64,000 nt of DNA from Bacillota bacterium (lineage in GTDB: Bacteria > Bacillota > Clostridia > Lachnospirales > Lachnospiraceae), in the NCBI GenBank assembly GCA_023434365.1, contig JAEYSV010000016.1:296946-360945 (forward strand). The letters run 5' to 3'. Made by a program: the position numbers and the translations under genes. Numbering within the stretch: the stretch's first letter is position 1; every line of letters begins with the position of its first letter. Positions 52,629 through 61,943 of this stretch are shown here, in pieces. The notes under the pieces were generated by a model, which did no database searches, was not told where the DNA came from, and saw only the letters and a list, made by a program, of their open reading frames with translations.

Positions 52629-53999
52629 ATGAAAAACATAATTCAAGATAAATGGAGCGAAATATTAGAAGCTTTGAAATTTGAACATGCTATTTCTGAT
52701 GTATCTTTTCGCACCTGGTTACTTCCTCTTAAAGTTTACTCTGTTGAAAATGATAAAATTACAGTTTTAATAGATGATGTTGTTCTAGGACCGGGAAGTA
52801 TAGATTTTATAAGTAGGAAATATGGCCTACCGCTTAAAGTTGCAGTAGAAGAAGTTACAGGACATAATTATGAAGTTGCTTTTGTTACTTCTTCTCAAGC
52901 TCAACAGCAAGAGACGAATAAACAAATTTCTAAAAAAGTTGACAATTCAAATACTAACAAGTATCCATTTTTGAATCCACGGTATACTTTTGACACCTTC
53001 GTAGTAGGTACGAATAATAATTTAGCACATGCTGCTTCTTTAGCCGTTGCAGAATCTCCCGCTGAAGTATATAATCCTTTATTTATTTATGGGGGAGTGG
53101 GTCTTGGGAAAACTCACTTAATGCATTCTATAGCTCATTTTATTTTAAAACACAATCCAAATAGTAAGGTACTCTATGTTACCAGTGAAACCTTTACTAA
53201 TGAACTGATCGATTCTATACGTAATCGAAATGAAAACTCCTCAACTGCAGAATTTCGTGAAAAATACAGAAATATTGATGTTTTATTGGTTGATGATATT
53301 CAGTTCATTATTGGTAAGGAAAGTACTCAGGAAGAATTTTTCCACACCTTTAATACTTTGCATGAATCCAAAAAGCAAATTATCATTTCTTCAGACAAGC
53401 CTCCGAAAGACATGGAAACATTAGAAGAACGTTTACGTTCTCGCTTTGAATGGGGACTTACAGTAGATATTCAACAACCAGACTATGAAACACGTATGGC
53501 CATCCTTAAGAAAAAGGAAGAGTTAGATGGACTTCAGATTGATGATGATGTTATGAAGTACATTGCAACAAATGTAAAGTCTAATATACGTGAGCTTGAA
53601 GGAGCACTGACTAAAATTGTTGCTTTGAGTCGATTAAAAAATCGCGAAGTAAATGTTGAACTAGCAGAAGAAGCATTAAAGGATTTAATCTCACCAAATA
53701 ACAAAAAAGATATTACACCAGATTATATAGTTGAAATCGTTTCAGAACACTTTAATATCACACCTACAGAAATCGTTTCTTCCAAAAAGAGTAGAAATAT
53801 CGCATATCCTAGACAAGTAAGTATGTATTTATGTCGAAAACTAACTGACGTATCCTTAAATGACATTGGTAAAAAGCTCGGAAATCGAGATCACACCACT
53901 ATCCTTCACGGAATTAACAAAATTGAAAATGATATATTAAAAGATTCCAATTTAGAAAATATCATAAATACATTAAGCAAAAAAATCAATCCTCAATAG
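52629..53999 (+). CDS. dnaA: Chromosomal replication initiator DnaA
   Basis: DnaA binds the boxes of oriC and opens the origin. It has 456 residues from the ATG at 52629 (a second ATG at 52626 is three bases nearer the AGGGGG ribosome site; 52629 has better spacing). Domain I is at 1-85, a linker at 86-115, and AAA+ domain III has Walker A around Gly155 (GGVGLGKTH) and Walker B LLVDDIQFI. Domain IV holds the DnaA signature RDHTTILHGINKIE. DnaA boxes flank the gene on both sides. Confidence 0.98.
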   Translation: MKNIIQDKWSEILEALKFEHAISDVSFRTWLLPLKVYSVENDKITVLIDDVVLGPGSIDFISRKYGLPLKVAVEEVTGHNYEVAFVTSSQAQQQETNKQISKKVDNSNTNKYPFLNPRYTFDTFVVGTNNNLAHAASLAVAESPAEVYNPLFIYGGVGLGKTHLMHSIAHFILKHNPNSKVLYVTSETFTNELIDSIRNRNENSSTAEFREKYRNIDVLLVDDIQFIIGKESTQEEFFHTFNTLHESKKQIIISSDKPPKDMETLEERLRSRFEWGLTVDIQQPDYETRMAILKKKEELDGLQIDDDVMKYIATNVKSNIRELEGALTKIVALSRLKNREVNVELAEEALKDLISPNNKKDITPDYIVEIVSEHFNITPTEIVSSKKSRNIAYPRQVSMYLCRKLTDVSLNDIGKKLGNRDHTTILHGINKIENDILKDSNLENIINTLSKKINPQ

Positions 54000-54398
54000 T
54001 ATACTATATCTCGCAGACTCCTTTCGATCTCCAACTTATTTTTTCCATCGACTAATGAAAAAATATATCTTGGTAAGAGTAGGAGTTTTCGGTGTTTCTA
54101 AATATAAATAATACTATGGATTGATTGTTTTATTATAAAAAAACGGAATATTACTTATATATAATTGTATATAGTAACTATTTTATAGTCCAATAACGAT
54201 AATATTGTTTAAATTCTGTGTTTATGAATATCATAAAAGTTATTCACAACCCCAAGTTTATAATATGTTAGTTTGTTGTTAATAATTAATAGGTCAAAAA
54301 TGACATGTGAATAACCTCAAAAAAATTCACTAAAATTTTACGAGTTATACACATGGTTATTATTAAAGCAAAACTAGTAGTTATCATAGGTCTCAAGG
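54000..54398. other. dnaA-dnaN intergenic region, DnaA boxes of oriC
   Basis: No gene is seen. One-mismatch DnaA boxes are at 54240-54248 (TTATTCACA, plus), 54306-54314 (minus) and 54345-54353 (TTATACACA, plus); another TTATACACA lies at 54478-54486 just ahead of dnaN. This is the second, downstream half of a bipartite Firmicute origin. Confidence 0.75.
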
Positions 54399-54468
54399 TT
54401 TTCAACAAATTAACACCCCCTATTACTATTACTACTAAAATATTTAATATATTTATCTATTTTTTCCG
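54399..54468. other. Candidate basal unwinding element: GC cluster, DnaA-trios, AT-rich DUE
   Basis: In order on the plus strand: a box-like TTTTCAACA (54399-54407), CCCCC (54416-54420), TATTACTATTACTACT (54421-54436), then a nearly pure A/T stretch to about 54466. Read 3' to 5' on the minus strand, the trinucleotides are AAT-GAT-AAT-GAT-GAT, the DnaA-trio pattern described for Bacillus subtilis, next to a GC cluster in the same order. Confidence 0.7.
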
Positions 54469-54488
54469 CGAAAGGAGTTATACACAAT

Positions 54489-55601
54489 ATGAAAATCATT
54501 TGTCCAAAATCCAATCTTATTACAGGTATCAATATTGTATTAAAAGCAGTTTCCAATAAATCTACTATGCCTATTTTAGAATGTATTATTATCGAGGTAA
54601 CCAACTCTTATATTAAGTTAATAGGTAATGATATGGAGTTAGGTATTGAAACCATTGTTAAGGGAGATATCATTGAAACTGGAACTGTGGCAATTAATGC
54701 AAAGATTTTTGCTGAAATTGTACGAAAGCTTCCAGATAATGATATAACTGTAGAAGTTGATAGTAATTTTAAAGTATCTATTAAAAGTGAAAAATCATTA
54801 TTTAATATTACAGGTAAGTCAGGAGAGGAATTTCCTTATCTTCCTATCATAGAAAAAAATAGGTTCATTAGTTTATCACAATACTCATTAAAAGAAGTGA
54901 TAAGACAAACGGTCTTTTCTATTGCTGATAATGAGAGTAATAAAATAATGACTGGAGAGTTATTCGAAATTAATGGTAACTTGTTAAAAGTTGTATCTTT
55001 AGATGGTCATCGTATTTCTATTAGAAATGTAGAATTAAAAGATAGTTATGAAAATCATAAAGTTATTGTACCTGGTAAAACTTTAATAGAGATTAGCAAA
55101 ATTCTTTCTGGTGAAATGGCTGATGAAGTAAAGATTTTCTTTACTGATAGACATATAGTTTTTGAATTTGATGATACTATAGTGTTATCTCGATTAATCG
55201 AAGGAGAGTATTATAGAATTGAGCAAATGCTTTCAAGTGATTATGAAACCAAAGTAACAATAAATAATAAAGAATTCTTAAGTTGTATTGATAGAGCAAC
55301 TTTATTAATAAAAGAATCTGAAAAAAAGCCTATTATCGTGAATATTAATGGCGATAATATGGAACTAAAAATGAACTCTAGTATTGGTTCTATGAATGAA
55401 GAAATTAACATTAAGAAGGATGGGAAGGACATATTAATTGGATTTAATCCTAGATTTTTAATTGATGCCCTTCGTGTAATTGATGATGAAGAGATAGATA
55501 TTTATCTTATTAATCCTAAAGCACCTTGTTATATTAAGGATAAAAATGAGACTTACATCTATCTTGTATTACCAGTTAACTTTAATACTAGCGGAAATTA
55601 A
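54489..55601 (+). CDS. dnaN: DNA polymerase III sliding clamp (beta subunit)
   Basis: A 370-residue ring-forming clamp that tethers the replicative polymerase. It has the three-fold clamp repeat, with the opening MKIICPKSNLITGINIVLKAVSNKSTMPILECI and the C-terminal peptide-binding groove segment around DALRVIDDEE. GAAAGGAG lies 11 bases ahead of the ATG. It follows dnaA, separated by the unwinding region, and leads the dnaN-yaaA-recF group. Confidence 0.98.
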   Translation: MKIICPKSNLITGINIVLKAVSNKSTMPILECIIIEVTNSYIKLIGNDMELGIETIVKGDIIETGTVAINAKIFAEIVRKLPDNDITVEVDSNFKVSIKSEKSLFNITGKSGEEFPYLPIIEKNRFISLSQYSLKEVIRQTVFSIADNESNKIMTGELFEINGNLLKVVSLDGHRISIRNVELKDSYENHKVIVPGKTLIEISKILSGEMADEVKIFFTDRHIVFEFDDTIVLSRLIEGEYYRIEQMLSSDYETKVTINNKEFLSCIDRATLLIKESEKKPIIVNINGDNMELKMNSSIGSMNEEINIKKDGKDILIGFNPRFLIDALRVIDDEEIDIYLINPKAPCYIKDKNETYIYLVLPVNFNTSGN

Positions 55602-55620
55602 TTGGTTAGGAGGCAAGATA

Positions 55621-55830
55621 ATGGATATAATTAAGCTAAGAGAAGACTACATTAAGTTAGGCCAAGCTTTAAAAGCAGCTAATTTAGTTTCTTCTGGTGT
55701 TGAGGCAAAAATAGTAATTGCAGAGGGACAAGTTAAAGTAAATGGTGTCAAAGAGCTTCAACGCGGGAAAAAATTATATGATGGAGATATCATAGAATTT
55801 GATAATGAGCAGGTTAAAATTAAAAAATGA
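55621..55830 (+). CDS. yaaA: S4-domain RNA-binding protein YaaA (RlbA)
   Basis: A 69-residue S4-like protein with the recognisable YIKLGQALKAANLVSSGVEAK, IAEGQVKVNGVKELQRGKKL and DGDIIEF. The ATG at 55621 has TAGGAGG about eight bases upstream; an upstream in-frame extension into dnaN is rejected. Its stop overlaps the recF start by four bases (ATGA). The family is found between dnaN and recF in Firmicutes; its role may be in ribosome assembly. Confidence 0.92.
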   Translation: MDIIKLREDYIKLGQALKAANLVSSGVEAKIVIAEGQVKVNGVKELQRGKKLYDGDIIEFDNEQVKIKK

Positions 55831-56936
55831 TAATTAAATCGTTGGAACTGAAAAATTTTCGTAATTATGAACAGTTAAAAATAGACTTCCATAATGGCGT
55901 TAATATTATTTACGGAGATAATGCTCAAGGCAAGACTAATATTTTAGAATCAATTTATTTAGCAGCAACTACAAAGTCTCATCGTAGCAACAAAGATAAA
56001 GAGATTATAAAGTTAAATGAGAATGAAGCACATATTCGTATGATGGTAGAAAAAAGTAAGATTGATCATCGTATTGATATGCATTTAAAAAAAGAAAAAT
56101 CTAAAGGAATAGCAATAGATGGTATTCCAATTAAAAAATCCAGCGAACTATTGGGTTTTTTAAAAATAGTTTTTTTTTCTCCAGAAGATCTTTCCATTAT
56201 TAAAAATGGACCAAGTGAACGAAGAAGATTTATTGATATGGAATTATGCCAACTTGATAGATTATATTTGTATAATTTATCAAAGTATAATAAAATATTA
56301 GTTCAGCGTAATAATTTATTAAAGCAAATTGCGTTTCAACGCGATTTGCTTGATACTCTTTCTATTTGGGATAGTCAATTGATTGAAGCAGGTTGTCAAA
56401 TCATTAAAAGAAGAAAAGAGTTTATTAAACAATTAAATAGTATTATACTGGAAATACATAGAAAGTTAACAGGCGGAAAGGAAGAGCTATTAATATGCTA
56501 CGAGCCAAATGTTGAGACAGAAGATTTTCAGGAAAAATTAATTAAAAACTTAGATCGAGATATTCAATCTAGACTTACTTCAATTGGCCCTCATAGAGAT
56601 GATATCATGTTTATTGTTAAAAATATTGATTTACGTAAGTACGGGTCTCAGGGACAGCAGCGTACAGCTGCATTATCTCTAAAGCTGGCAGAAATAGATT
56701 TAGTAAAACATGTTAGCAATCACTATCCTATTCTTTTATTAGATGATGTTTTATCCGAGCTTGATAGAAACAGACAAAATTATCTTTTAGATAGTATCTA
56801 TAATATTCAAACATTTGTAACATGTACGGGACTAGAGGAATTTGTAAATAAGAGAGGAATATTGGATAGAGTATTTAAAGTTGTAAATGGAACAGTTACC
56901 AGACAAGTAATAGATGAAAAAGGCAATCAGAGATAA
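55827..56936 (+). CDS. recF: DNA replication and repair protein RecF
   Basis: An SMC-like ATPase that helps load RecA at gaps. It has 369 residues. Walker A is GDNAQGKTNILES at about residues 30-42, the ABC-like signature is YGSQGQQRTAALSLKLAE, and Walker B is PILLLDDVLSELD. The ATG overlaps the yaaA stop. No remB-like small gene lies between recF and gyrB, unlike in Bacillus. Confidence 0.97.
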   Translation: MIIKSLELKNFRNYEQLKIDFHNGVNIIYGDNAQGKTNILESIYLAATTKSHRSNKDKEIIKLNENEAHIRMMVEKSKIDHRIDMHLKKEKSKGIAIDGIPIKKSSELLGFLKIVFFSPEDLSIIKNGPSERRRFIDMELCQLDRLYLYNLSKYNKILVQRNNLLKQIAFQRDLLDTLSIWDSQLIEAGCQIIKRRKEFIKQLNSIILEIHRKLTGGKEELLICYEPNVETEDFQEKLIKNLDRDIQSRLTSIGPHRDDIMFIVKNIDLRKYGSQGQQRTAALSLKLAEIDLVKHVSNHYPILLLDDVLSELDRNRQNYLLDSIYNIQTFVTCTGLEEFVNKRGILDRVFKVVNGTVTRQVIDEKGNQR

Positions 56937-57021
56937 CAAATTAATGAAATAATCTCTAAATATGAGTATTAGTGAGTTATGTTTGTATATTTTATGATTT
57001 GACATAAGTAGGAGGAAAAAT

Positions 57022-58932
57022 ATGAGTTCAGAATACGGTGCTGATCAGATTCAGATATTAGAAGGTTTGGAAGCGGTTAGAAAAAGGCCAGGTATGTATA
57101 TTGGTAGTACTTCCAGTAAAGGTCTGCATCATTTAGTTTATGAAATTGTCGATAATTCAATTGATGAAGCGTTGGCAGGATTTTGTAATACCATTGATGT
57201 TACAATTAATGAAGATAACTCAATTACTGTTATCGATAATGGTCGTGGTATCCCGGTTGGAATAAATACTAAAGCTGGTTTACCTGCTGTTGAAGTAGTG
57301 TTTACTGTATTACATGCAGGTGGTAAATTTGGCGGTGGAGGATATAAGGTTTCTGGCGGACTTCATGGAGTAGGTGCGTCCGTTGTTAATGCTTTATCTG
57401 AGTGGTTAGAAGTAACTATTTATCAAGAAGGAAAAGTATATCAGCAACGTTATGAAAGAGGAAAAGTTGTCTACTCGTTGAAGGAAGTTGGAACCACTGA
57501 TTTAATGGGTACAAAAGTTGTATTTAAACCTGATAAAGAGATATTTGAAGATACTGTTTATGATTATGAAATTCTTAAACAGAGACTTCGTGAAATGGCT
57601 TTCTTAACGAGAAGTATCAAAATAGTACTTCGAGATAAACGTGAAGAAAAAGTAGTTGAAAAAACTTTTCATTATGAAGGTGGTATAAAGGAATATGTAA
57701 ATTACTTAAATCGCCACAAAGATCCATTATATGAAAATATTATATATTGTGAAGGCCAAAAAGAAGAAATTTATGTAGAAGTTGCATTTCAACATAATAG
57801 TTCATATACAGAAGGAATTTACAGTTTCGTTAATAATATTACTACTCCTGAAGGAGGTACACACCTTGCAGGATTTAAAAATGCATTAACAAAATGTTTT
57901 AATGATTATGCAAGGAGTCAGAAGTATTTAAAAGAAAATGAACCTAATTTGAGTGGTGAAGATATTAGGGAAGGGATAACAGCTATTATTAGTATTAAAA
58001 TCCCAGAACCACAGTTTGAAGGACAGACAAAACAAAAACTTGGAAACAGCGAAGCAAGAGGTGCGGTTGATAGTATAGCTAGTGAGCAGATAACTATTTT
58101 TTTAGAGCAAAATCCATCAATTGCTAAAACTATTGTAGAGAAAGCAGTTTTAGCACAGAGAGCAAGAGATGCTGCAAGAAAAGCGCGCGAATTGACAAGA
58201 AGAAAGTCTGCATTAGAAGGAATGAGCTTACCTGGAAAATTAGCTGATTGTTCAGACAAAAATCCAAAAAACTGTGAAATTTATATAGTTGAGGGAGATT
58301 CTGCAGGTGGCAGTGCAAAAACAGCACGTTCTCGTGCAACACAGGCAATTCTTCCGTTACGTGGTAAAATATTAAATGTAGAAAAGTCTCGACTAGACAA
58401 GATTTTAGTAAATAATGAGATTAGGGCCATGATAACAGCCTTTGGGACGGGTATTGCAGATGATTTTGATATTAACAAATTACGTTATCATAAAATTATT
58501 ATTATGACAGATGCAGATGTTGATGGCGCACATATTGCAACTCTTTTGTTGACGTTCTTCTATCGTTTTATGCCAGAACTAATTCGTGGCGGATATGTAT
58601 ATATGGCACAGCCACCTCTATACAAGGTAGAACGAAGTAAGCAAGTTCAATATGTTTATAGTGATGAAGAATTAAATCGTGTATTAACTGAGTTTGGGCG
58701 CGATGGGAATAATAAAATTCAGCGTTATAAAGGGCTTGGTGAAATGGATGCAGAGCAACTTTGGGACACAACAATGGATCCAGAGAAACGAATTTTACTT
58801 CGTGTTACTATTGATGAGGAATATTCATCTGAAGTTGATTTAACATTTACAACATTAATGGGAGACAAAGTAGAACCACGTAGAGAGTTTATTGAAGAAA
58901 ATGCAAAATATGCTAAAAATCTAGATATATAA
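57022..58932 (+). CDS. gyrB: DNA gyrase subunit B
   Basis: The ATPase subunit of gyrase, 636 residues. It has the GHKL ATPase domain (EIVDNSIDEALAGFC, VIDNGRGIPVG, GGLHGVGASVVNALS), the TOPRIM domain (IVEGDSAGGSAK, MTDADVDGAHI) and the conserved PLRGKILNVEK and RYKGLGEMD. AGGAGG lies shortly before the ATG. It is followed by gyrA after 160 bp, as usual near the origin of Firmicutes. Confidence 0.98.
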   Translation: MSSEYGADQIQILEGLEAVRKRPGMYIGSTSSKGLHHLVYEIVDNSIDEALAGFCNTIDVTINEDNSITVIDNGRGIPVGINTKAGLPAVEVVFTVLHAGGKFGGGGYKVSGGLHGVGASVVNALSEWLEVTIYQEGKVYQQRYERGKVVYSLKEVGTTDLMGTKVVFKPDKEIFEDTVYDYEILKQRLREMAFLTRSIKIVLRDKREEKVVEKTFHYEGGIKEYVNYLNRHKDPLYENIIYCEGQKEEIYVEVAFQHNSSYTEGIYSFVNNITTPEGGTHLAGFKNALTKCFNDYARSQKYLKENEPNLSGEDIREGITAIISIKIPEPQFEGQTKQKLGNSEARGAVDSIASEQITIFLEQNPSIAKTIVEKAVLAQRARDAARKARELTRRKSALEGMSLPGKLADCSDKNPKNCEIYIVEGDSAGGSAKTARSRATQAILPLRGKILNVEKSRLDKILVNNEIRAMITAFGTGIADDFDINKLRYHKIIIMTDADVDGAHIATLLLTFFYRFMPELIRGGYVYMAQPPLYKVERSKQVQYVYSDEELNRVLTEFGRDGNNKIQRYKGLGEMDAEQLWDTTMDPEKRILLRVTIDEEYSSEVDLTFTTLMGDKVEPRREFIEENAKYAKNLDI

Positions 58933-59092
58933 CTAGTTATATAAACAAAAGAAGTGCAGTCATAATTATGATTTGTCTTTTAGAATAGATAAAGGCTAAT
59001 TAATCATATGATATATTTCTAACTACGAGAGACATGATTTTATATGTTTTTGTAGATGTTTGTTTATGAAGCTACAAAATGGAGGAAAAGAA

Positions 59093-61717
59093 ATGGACGA
59101 AAATATCTTCGATAAAGTACATGACGTCGATCTAAAAAAGACAATGGAAACGTCTTATATAGAATACGCTATGTCAGTTATAGCCGCTCGAGCCCTTCCT
59201 GATGTTCGCGATGGTTTGAAGCCGGTTCAAAGAAGAATTCTATATGCAATGATAGAATTAAATAACGGTCCGGATAAGCCACATCGTAAATGTGCTCGTA
59301 TCGTCGGTGATACTATGGGTAAATATCACCCTCATGGTGATAGTTCTATTTATGAGGCCTTAGTAAAATTGGCACAAGATTTTTCAACAAGATATCCGCT
59401 AATTGATGGTCACGGAAATTTTGGTTCTATTGATGGCGACGGTGCGGCAGCTATGCGTTATACTGAAGCAAGATTAAGTAAAATTTCTATGGAAATGTTA
59501 TCTGATATTAATAAGGATACGGTTGACTTTGCACCAAACTTTGATGAGACAGAAAAAGAACCAAAAGTTCTTCCAAGTAGATATCCTAATTTATTGATAA
59601 ATGGTACAACTGGTATTGCAGTAGGGATGGCAACAAATATACCACCACATAACTTAAGAGAAATAATTAATGCAGTACTTAAAATTATTGAAAATCGAAT
59701 TGATTATAATCGTGAAACATCCATAGAGGAATTGCTTGAAATTATTAAAGGCCCTGATTTTCCTGGTGGTGCTACCATTTTAGGAAAAAGGGGAATTGAG
59801 GAAGCATATCGTACGGGACGTGGTAAAATAAAGGTGCGTGCTGTAACTGAAGTTGAGCCAATGGCAAATGGAAAGAATCGAATTGTTGTTACTGAGCTTC
59901 CTTATATGGTTAATAAAGCAAGATTAATAGAAAAAATAGCTGAATTAGTACGTGATAAAAAAATAGATGGAATTACAGAACTGAGAGATGAGTCCGATCG
60001 TACAGGTATGAGAATATGCATTGAGTTGCGAAGAGATGCAAATGCAAATGTAATATTAAATCAATTATATAAACATACTCAATTACAGGATACTTTTGGT
60101 GTAATTATGTTAGCATTGGTTAATAACGAACCTAAAGTTCTTAATCTGTCTGAAATGTTATATTATTACCTATTGCATCAGGAAGAAGTTGTAACAAGAC
60201 GTACAAAATATGATTTAAATAAAGCAGAGGAACGTGCACATATATTAAAGGGATTATTAGTTGCTTTAGATAATATTGATGAAGTAATTAATATTATTCG
60301 AGGATCCAATAATGGTGCTATAGCGAAGGAACGATTAATTGAGCGTTTCGAGCTGACTGATGCACAGGCTCAAGCAATTATTGACATGAGACTTCGTGCT
60401 TTAACAGGTTTAGAACGAGAAAAGTTAGAAAATGAGTTTAAGGAGTTAGAACAAAGAATTGCTAATTATAAAGCAATTCTTATGGATGAAAAGTTGCTAT
60501 TAGGAGTAATAAGAGATGAAATAACTGTAATACTAGATCGATATGGAGATGATAGACGTACCTCTATAGGTTTTGATGAGCTTGATATTACAACAGAAGA
60601 CTTAATTCCAAGAGAGAGTACAGTTCTTGCAATGACTCATATGGGTTATATAAAACGTATGACTATTGATAATTTCCGTAGTCAAAATCGTGGAGGAAAA
60701 GGAATTAAAGGAATGCAGACAATTGATGAGGACGTGATAGAAGATTTATTAATGACGACAACTCATCACTATATTATGTTTTTTACGAATACAGGACGTG
60801 TGTATCGGTTGAAGGCATACGAAATTCCGGAATCTTCTAGAACAGCAAGAGGAACAGCTATTATTAATCTTTTACAATTACTACCTGGTGAAAGAATAAC
60901 ATCTATAATTCCTCTTCGTGAATATAAAGAGGACAGATATTTATTTATGGCAACTAAAAATGGTACTGTTAAGAAAACACCAATTCTTGACTATGCTAAT
61001 ATTCGAAAGACTGGTTTACAAGCAATTAGTTTACGTGAAGACGATGAGTTAATTGAAGTAAAATCAACGGATAATGAAAAAGACATTATTCTTGTAACTA
61101 AATTTGGCCAGTGCATTCGTTTTCATGAAGTGGATGTAAGACCAACAGGAAGAACCTCAATGGGTGTTATTGGAATGAATTTAGAGCCAAATGATGAAGT
61201 CATTGGCATGCAGTTAAATACTCAAGGTGAAGATTTGTTGATTGTATCAGAAAAAGGTATGGGAAAACGTACATCCATAGATGAATTCACTCCTCAATAC
61301 CGTGGAGGAAAGGGTGTAAAATGCTATAAAATTACTGAAAAAACAGGATATGTTGTTGGTGTTAAAGCAGTAAACTCTGAGAATGAAATTATGATGATTA
61401 CAAATGAAGGTATTATTATTCGTATGCCTGTAAGTGGTATTAGTCATATAGGAAGAAACACCTCAGGGGTTAAATTAATTGATATTAATTCTGATAAAGA
61501 TATTTTTGTAGCAAGTATTGCGAAGGTCAGAGAAGAATGTGAAAATACAGTCGACGATGAAACAATTGATATATCTGAAGAAAATAATATTAAGGATAAT
61601 CAAGAGAACAAATCTGAAGTTAATAATGATTCTAAAGAAGTTCAGAATACGGATTATTCAAATAAAGATATAGACTTGTTATTAGAACGGGCTTTAGAAG
61701 ATCAAGATAATGAATAA
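59093..61717 (+). CDS. gyrA: DNA gyrase subunit A
   Basis: The DNA-cleaving subunit of gyrase, 874 residues. The catalytic tyrosine is Tyr123 in AAMRYTE. The quinolone-resistance region reads HPHGDSSIYEAL, with Ser84 and Glu88 as in susceptible Gram-positives. The GyrA box QNRGGKGIKGM opens the C-terminal wrapping domain, and an acidic Asn/Asp/Glu-rich tail ends the protein. The ATG at 59093 is fixed by GGAGG at 59081-59085; an earlier in-frame codon at 59060 has no ribosome site. Confidence 0.98.
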   Translation: MDENIFDKVHDVDLKKTMETSYIEYAMSVIAARALPDVRDGLKPVQRRILYAMIELNNGPDKPHRKCARIVGDTMGKYHPHGDSSIYEALVKLAQDFSTRYPLIDGHGNFGSIDGDGAAAMRYTEARLSKISMEMLSDINKDTVDFAPNFDETEKEPKVLPSRYPNLLINGTTGIAVGMATNIPPHNLREIINAVLKIIENRIDYNRETSIEELLEIIKGPDFPGGATILGKRGIEEAYRTGRGKIKVRAVTEVEPMANGKNRIVVTELPYMVNKARLIEKIAELVRDKKIDGITELRDESDRTGMRICIELRRDANANVILNQLYKHTQLQDTFGVIMLALVNNEPKVLNLSEMLYYYLLHQEEVVTRRTKYDLNKAEERAHILKGLLVALDNIDEVINIIRGSNNGAIAKERLIERFELTDAQAQAIIDMRLRALTGLEREKLENEFKELEQRIANYKAILMDEKLLLGVIRDEITVILDRYGDDRRTSIGFDELDITTEDLIPRESTVLAMTHMGYIKRMTIDNFRSQNRGGKGIKGMQTIDEDVIEDLLMTTTHHYIMFFTNTGRVYRLKAYEIPESSRTARGTAIINLLQLLPGERITSIIPLREYKEDRYLFMATKNGTVKKTPILDYANIRKTGLQAISLREDDELIEVKSTDNEKDIILVTKFGQCIRFHEVDVRPTGRTSMGVIGMNLEPNDEVIGMQLNTQGEDLLIVSEKGMGKRTSIDEFTPQYRGGKGVKCYKITEKTGYVVGVKAVNSENEIMMITNEGIIIRMPVSGISHIGRNTSGVKLIDINSDKDIFVASIAKVREECENTVDDETIDISEENNIKDNQENKSEVNNDSKEVQNTDYSNKDIDLLLERALEDQDNE

Positions 61718-61758
61718 CTTGTAATACGTTAACAATAATATATAAGTGTTTGAAGTAG

Positions 61759-61799
61759 AACGACTCACAGAATTAATAGACTAATTTCTGTGAGTTGTT
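61759..61799 (+). terminator. Hairpin after gyrA
   Basis: AACGACTCACAGAA pairs with TTCTGTGAGTTGTT (one G-U pair), 41 bp after the gyrA stop. The T-run is poor, so termination may be partial. Confidence 0.6.
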
Positions 61800-61912
61800 C
61801 TGTATCTATAGGATAAATTCTGCAGAGTACTTTATGTTATTCTGAATAACAACTATGAGGTAATTGATAATTAATAAAGTTACATTAGATTATTTAGAAA
61901 AGAAAAATAATA

Positions 61913-61943
61913 GGAGGAAGGTATTAAAATACCTTAATTTATT
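61913..61943 (+). promoter_or_regulatory. Unusual ribosome site of the fumarase alpha gene: hairpin between SD and ATG
   Basis: GGAGG (61913-61917) is 26 bases from the ATG at 61944, too far to work directly. Between them AAGGTATT/AATACCTT (61918-61935) forms a hairpin, leaving eight bases before the ATG, an ideal effective spacing. An in-frame TAA at 61935-61937 rules out an earlier start. Confidence 0.65.

Noticed and set aside
57918..58259. 113-codon minus-strand frame inside gyrB
   Set aside because: It is antisense to conserved gyrB motifs and has no ribosome site.
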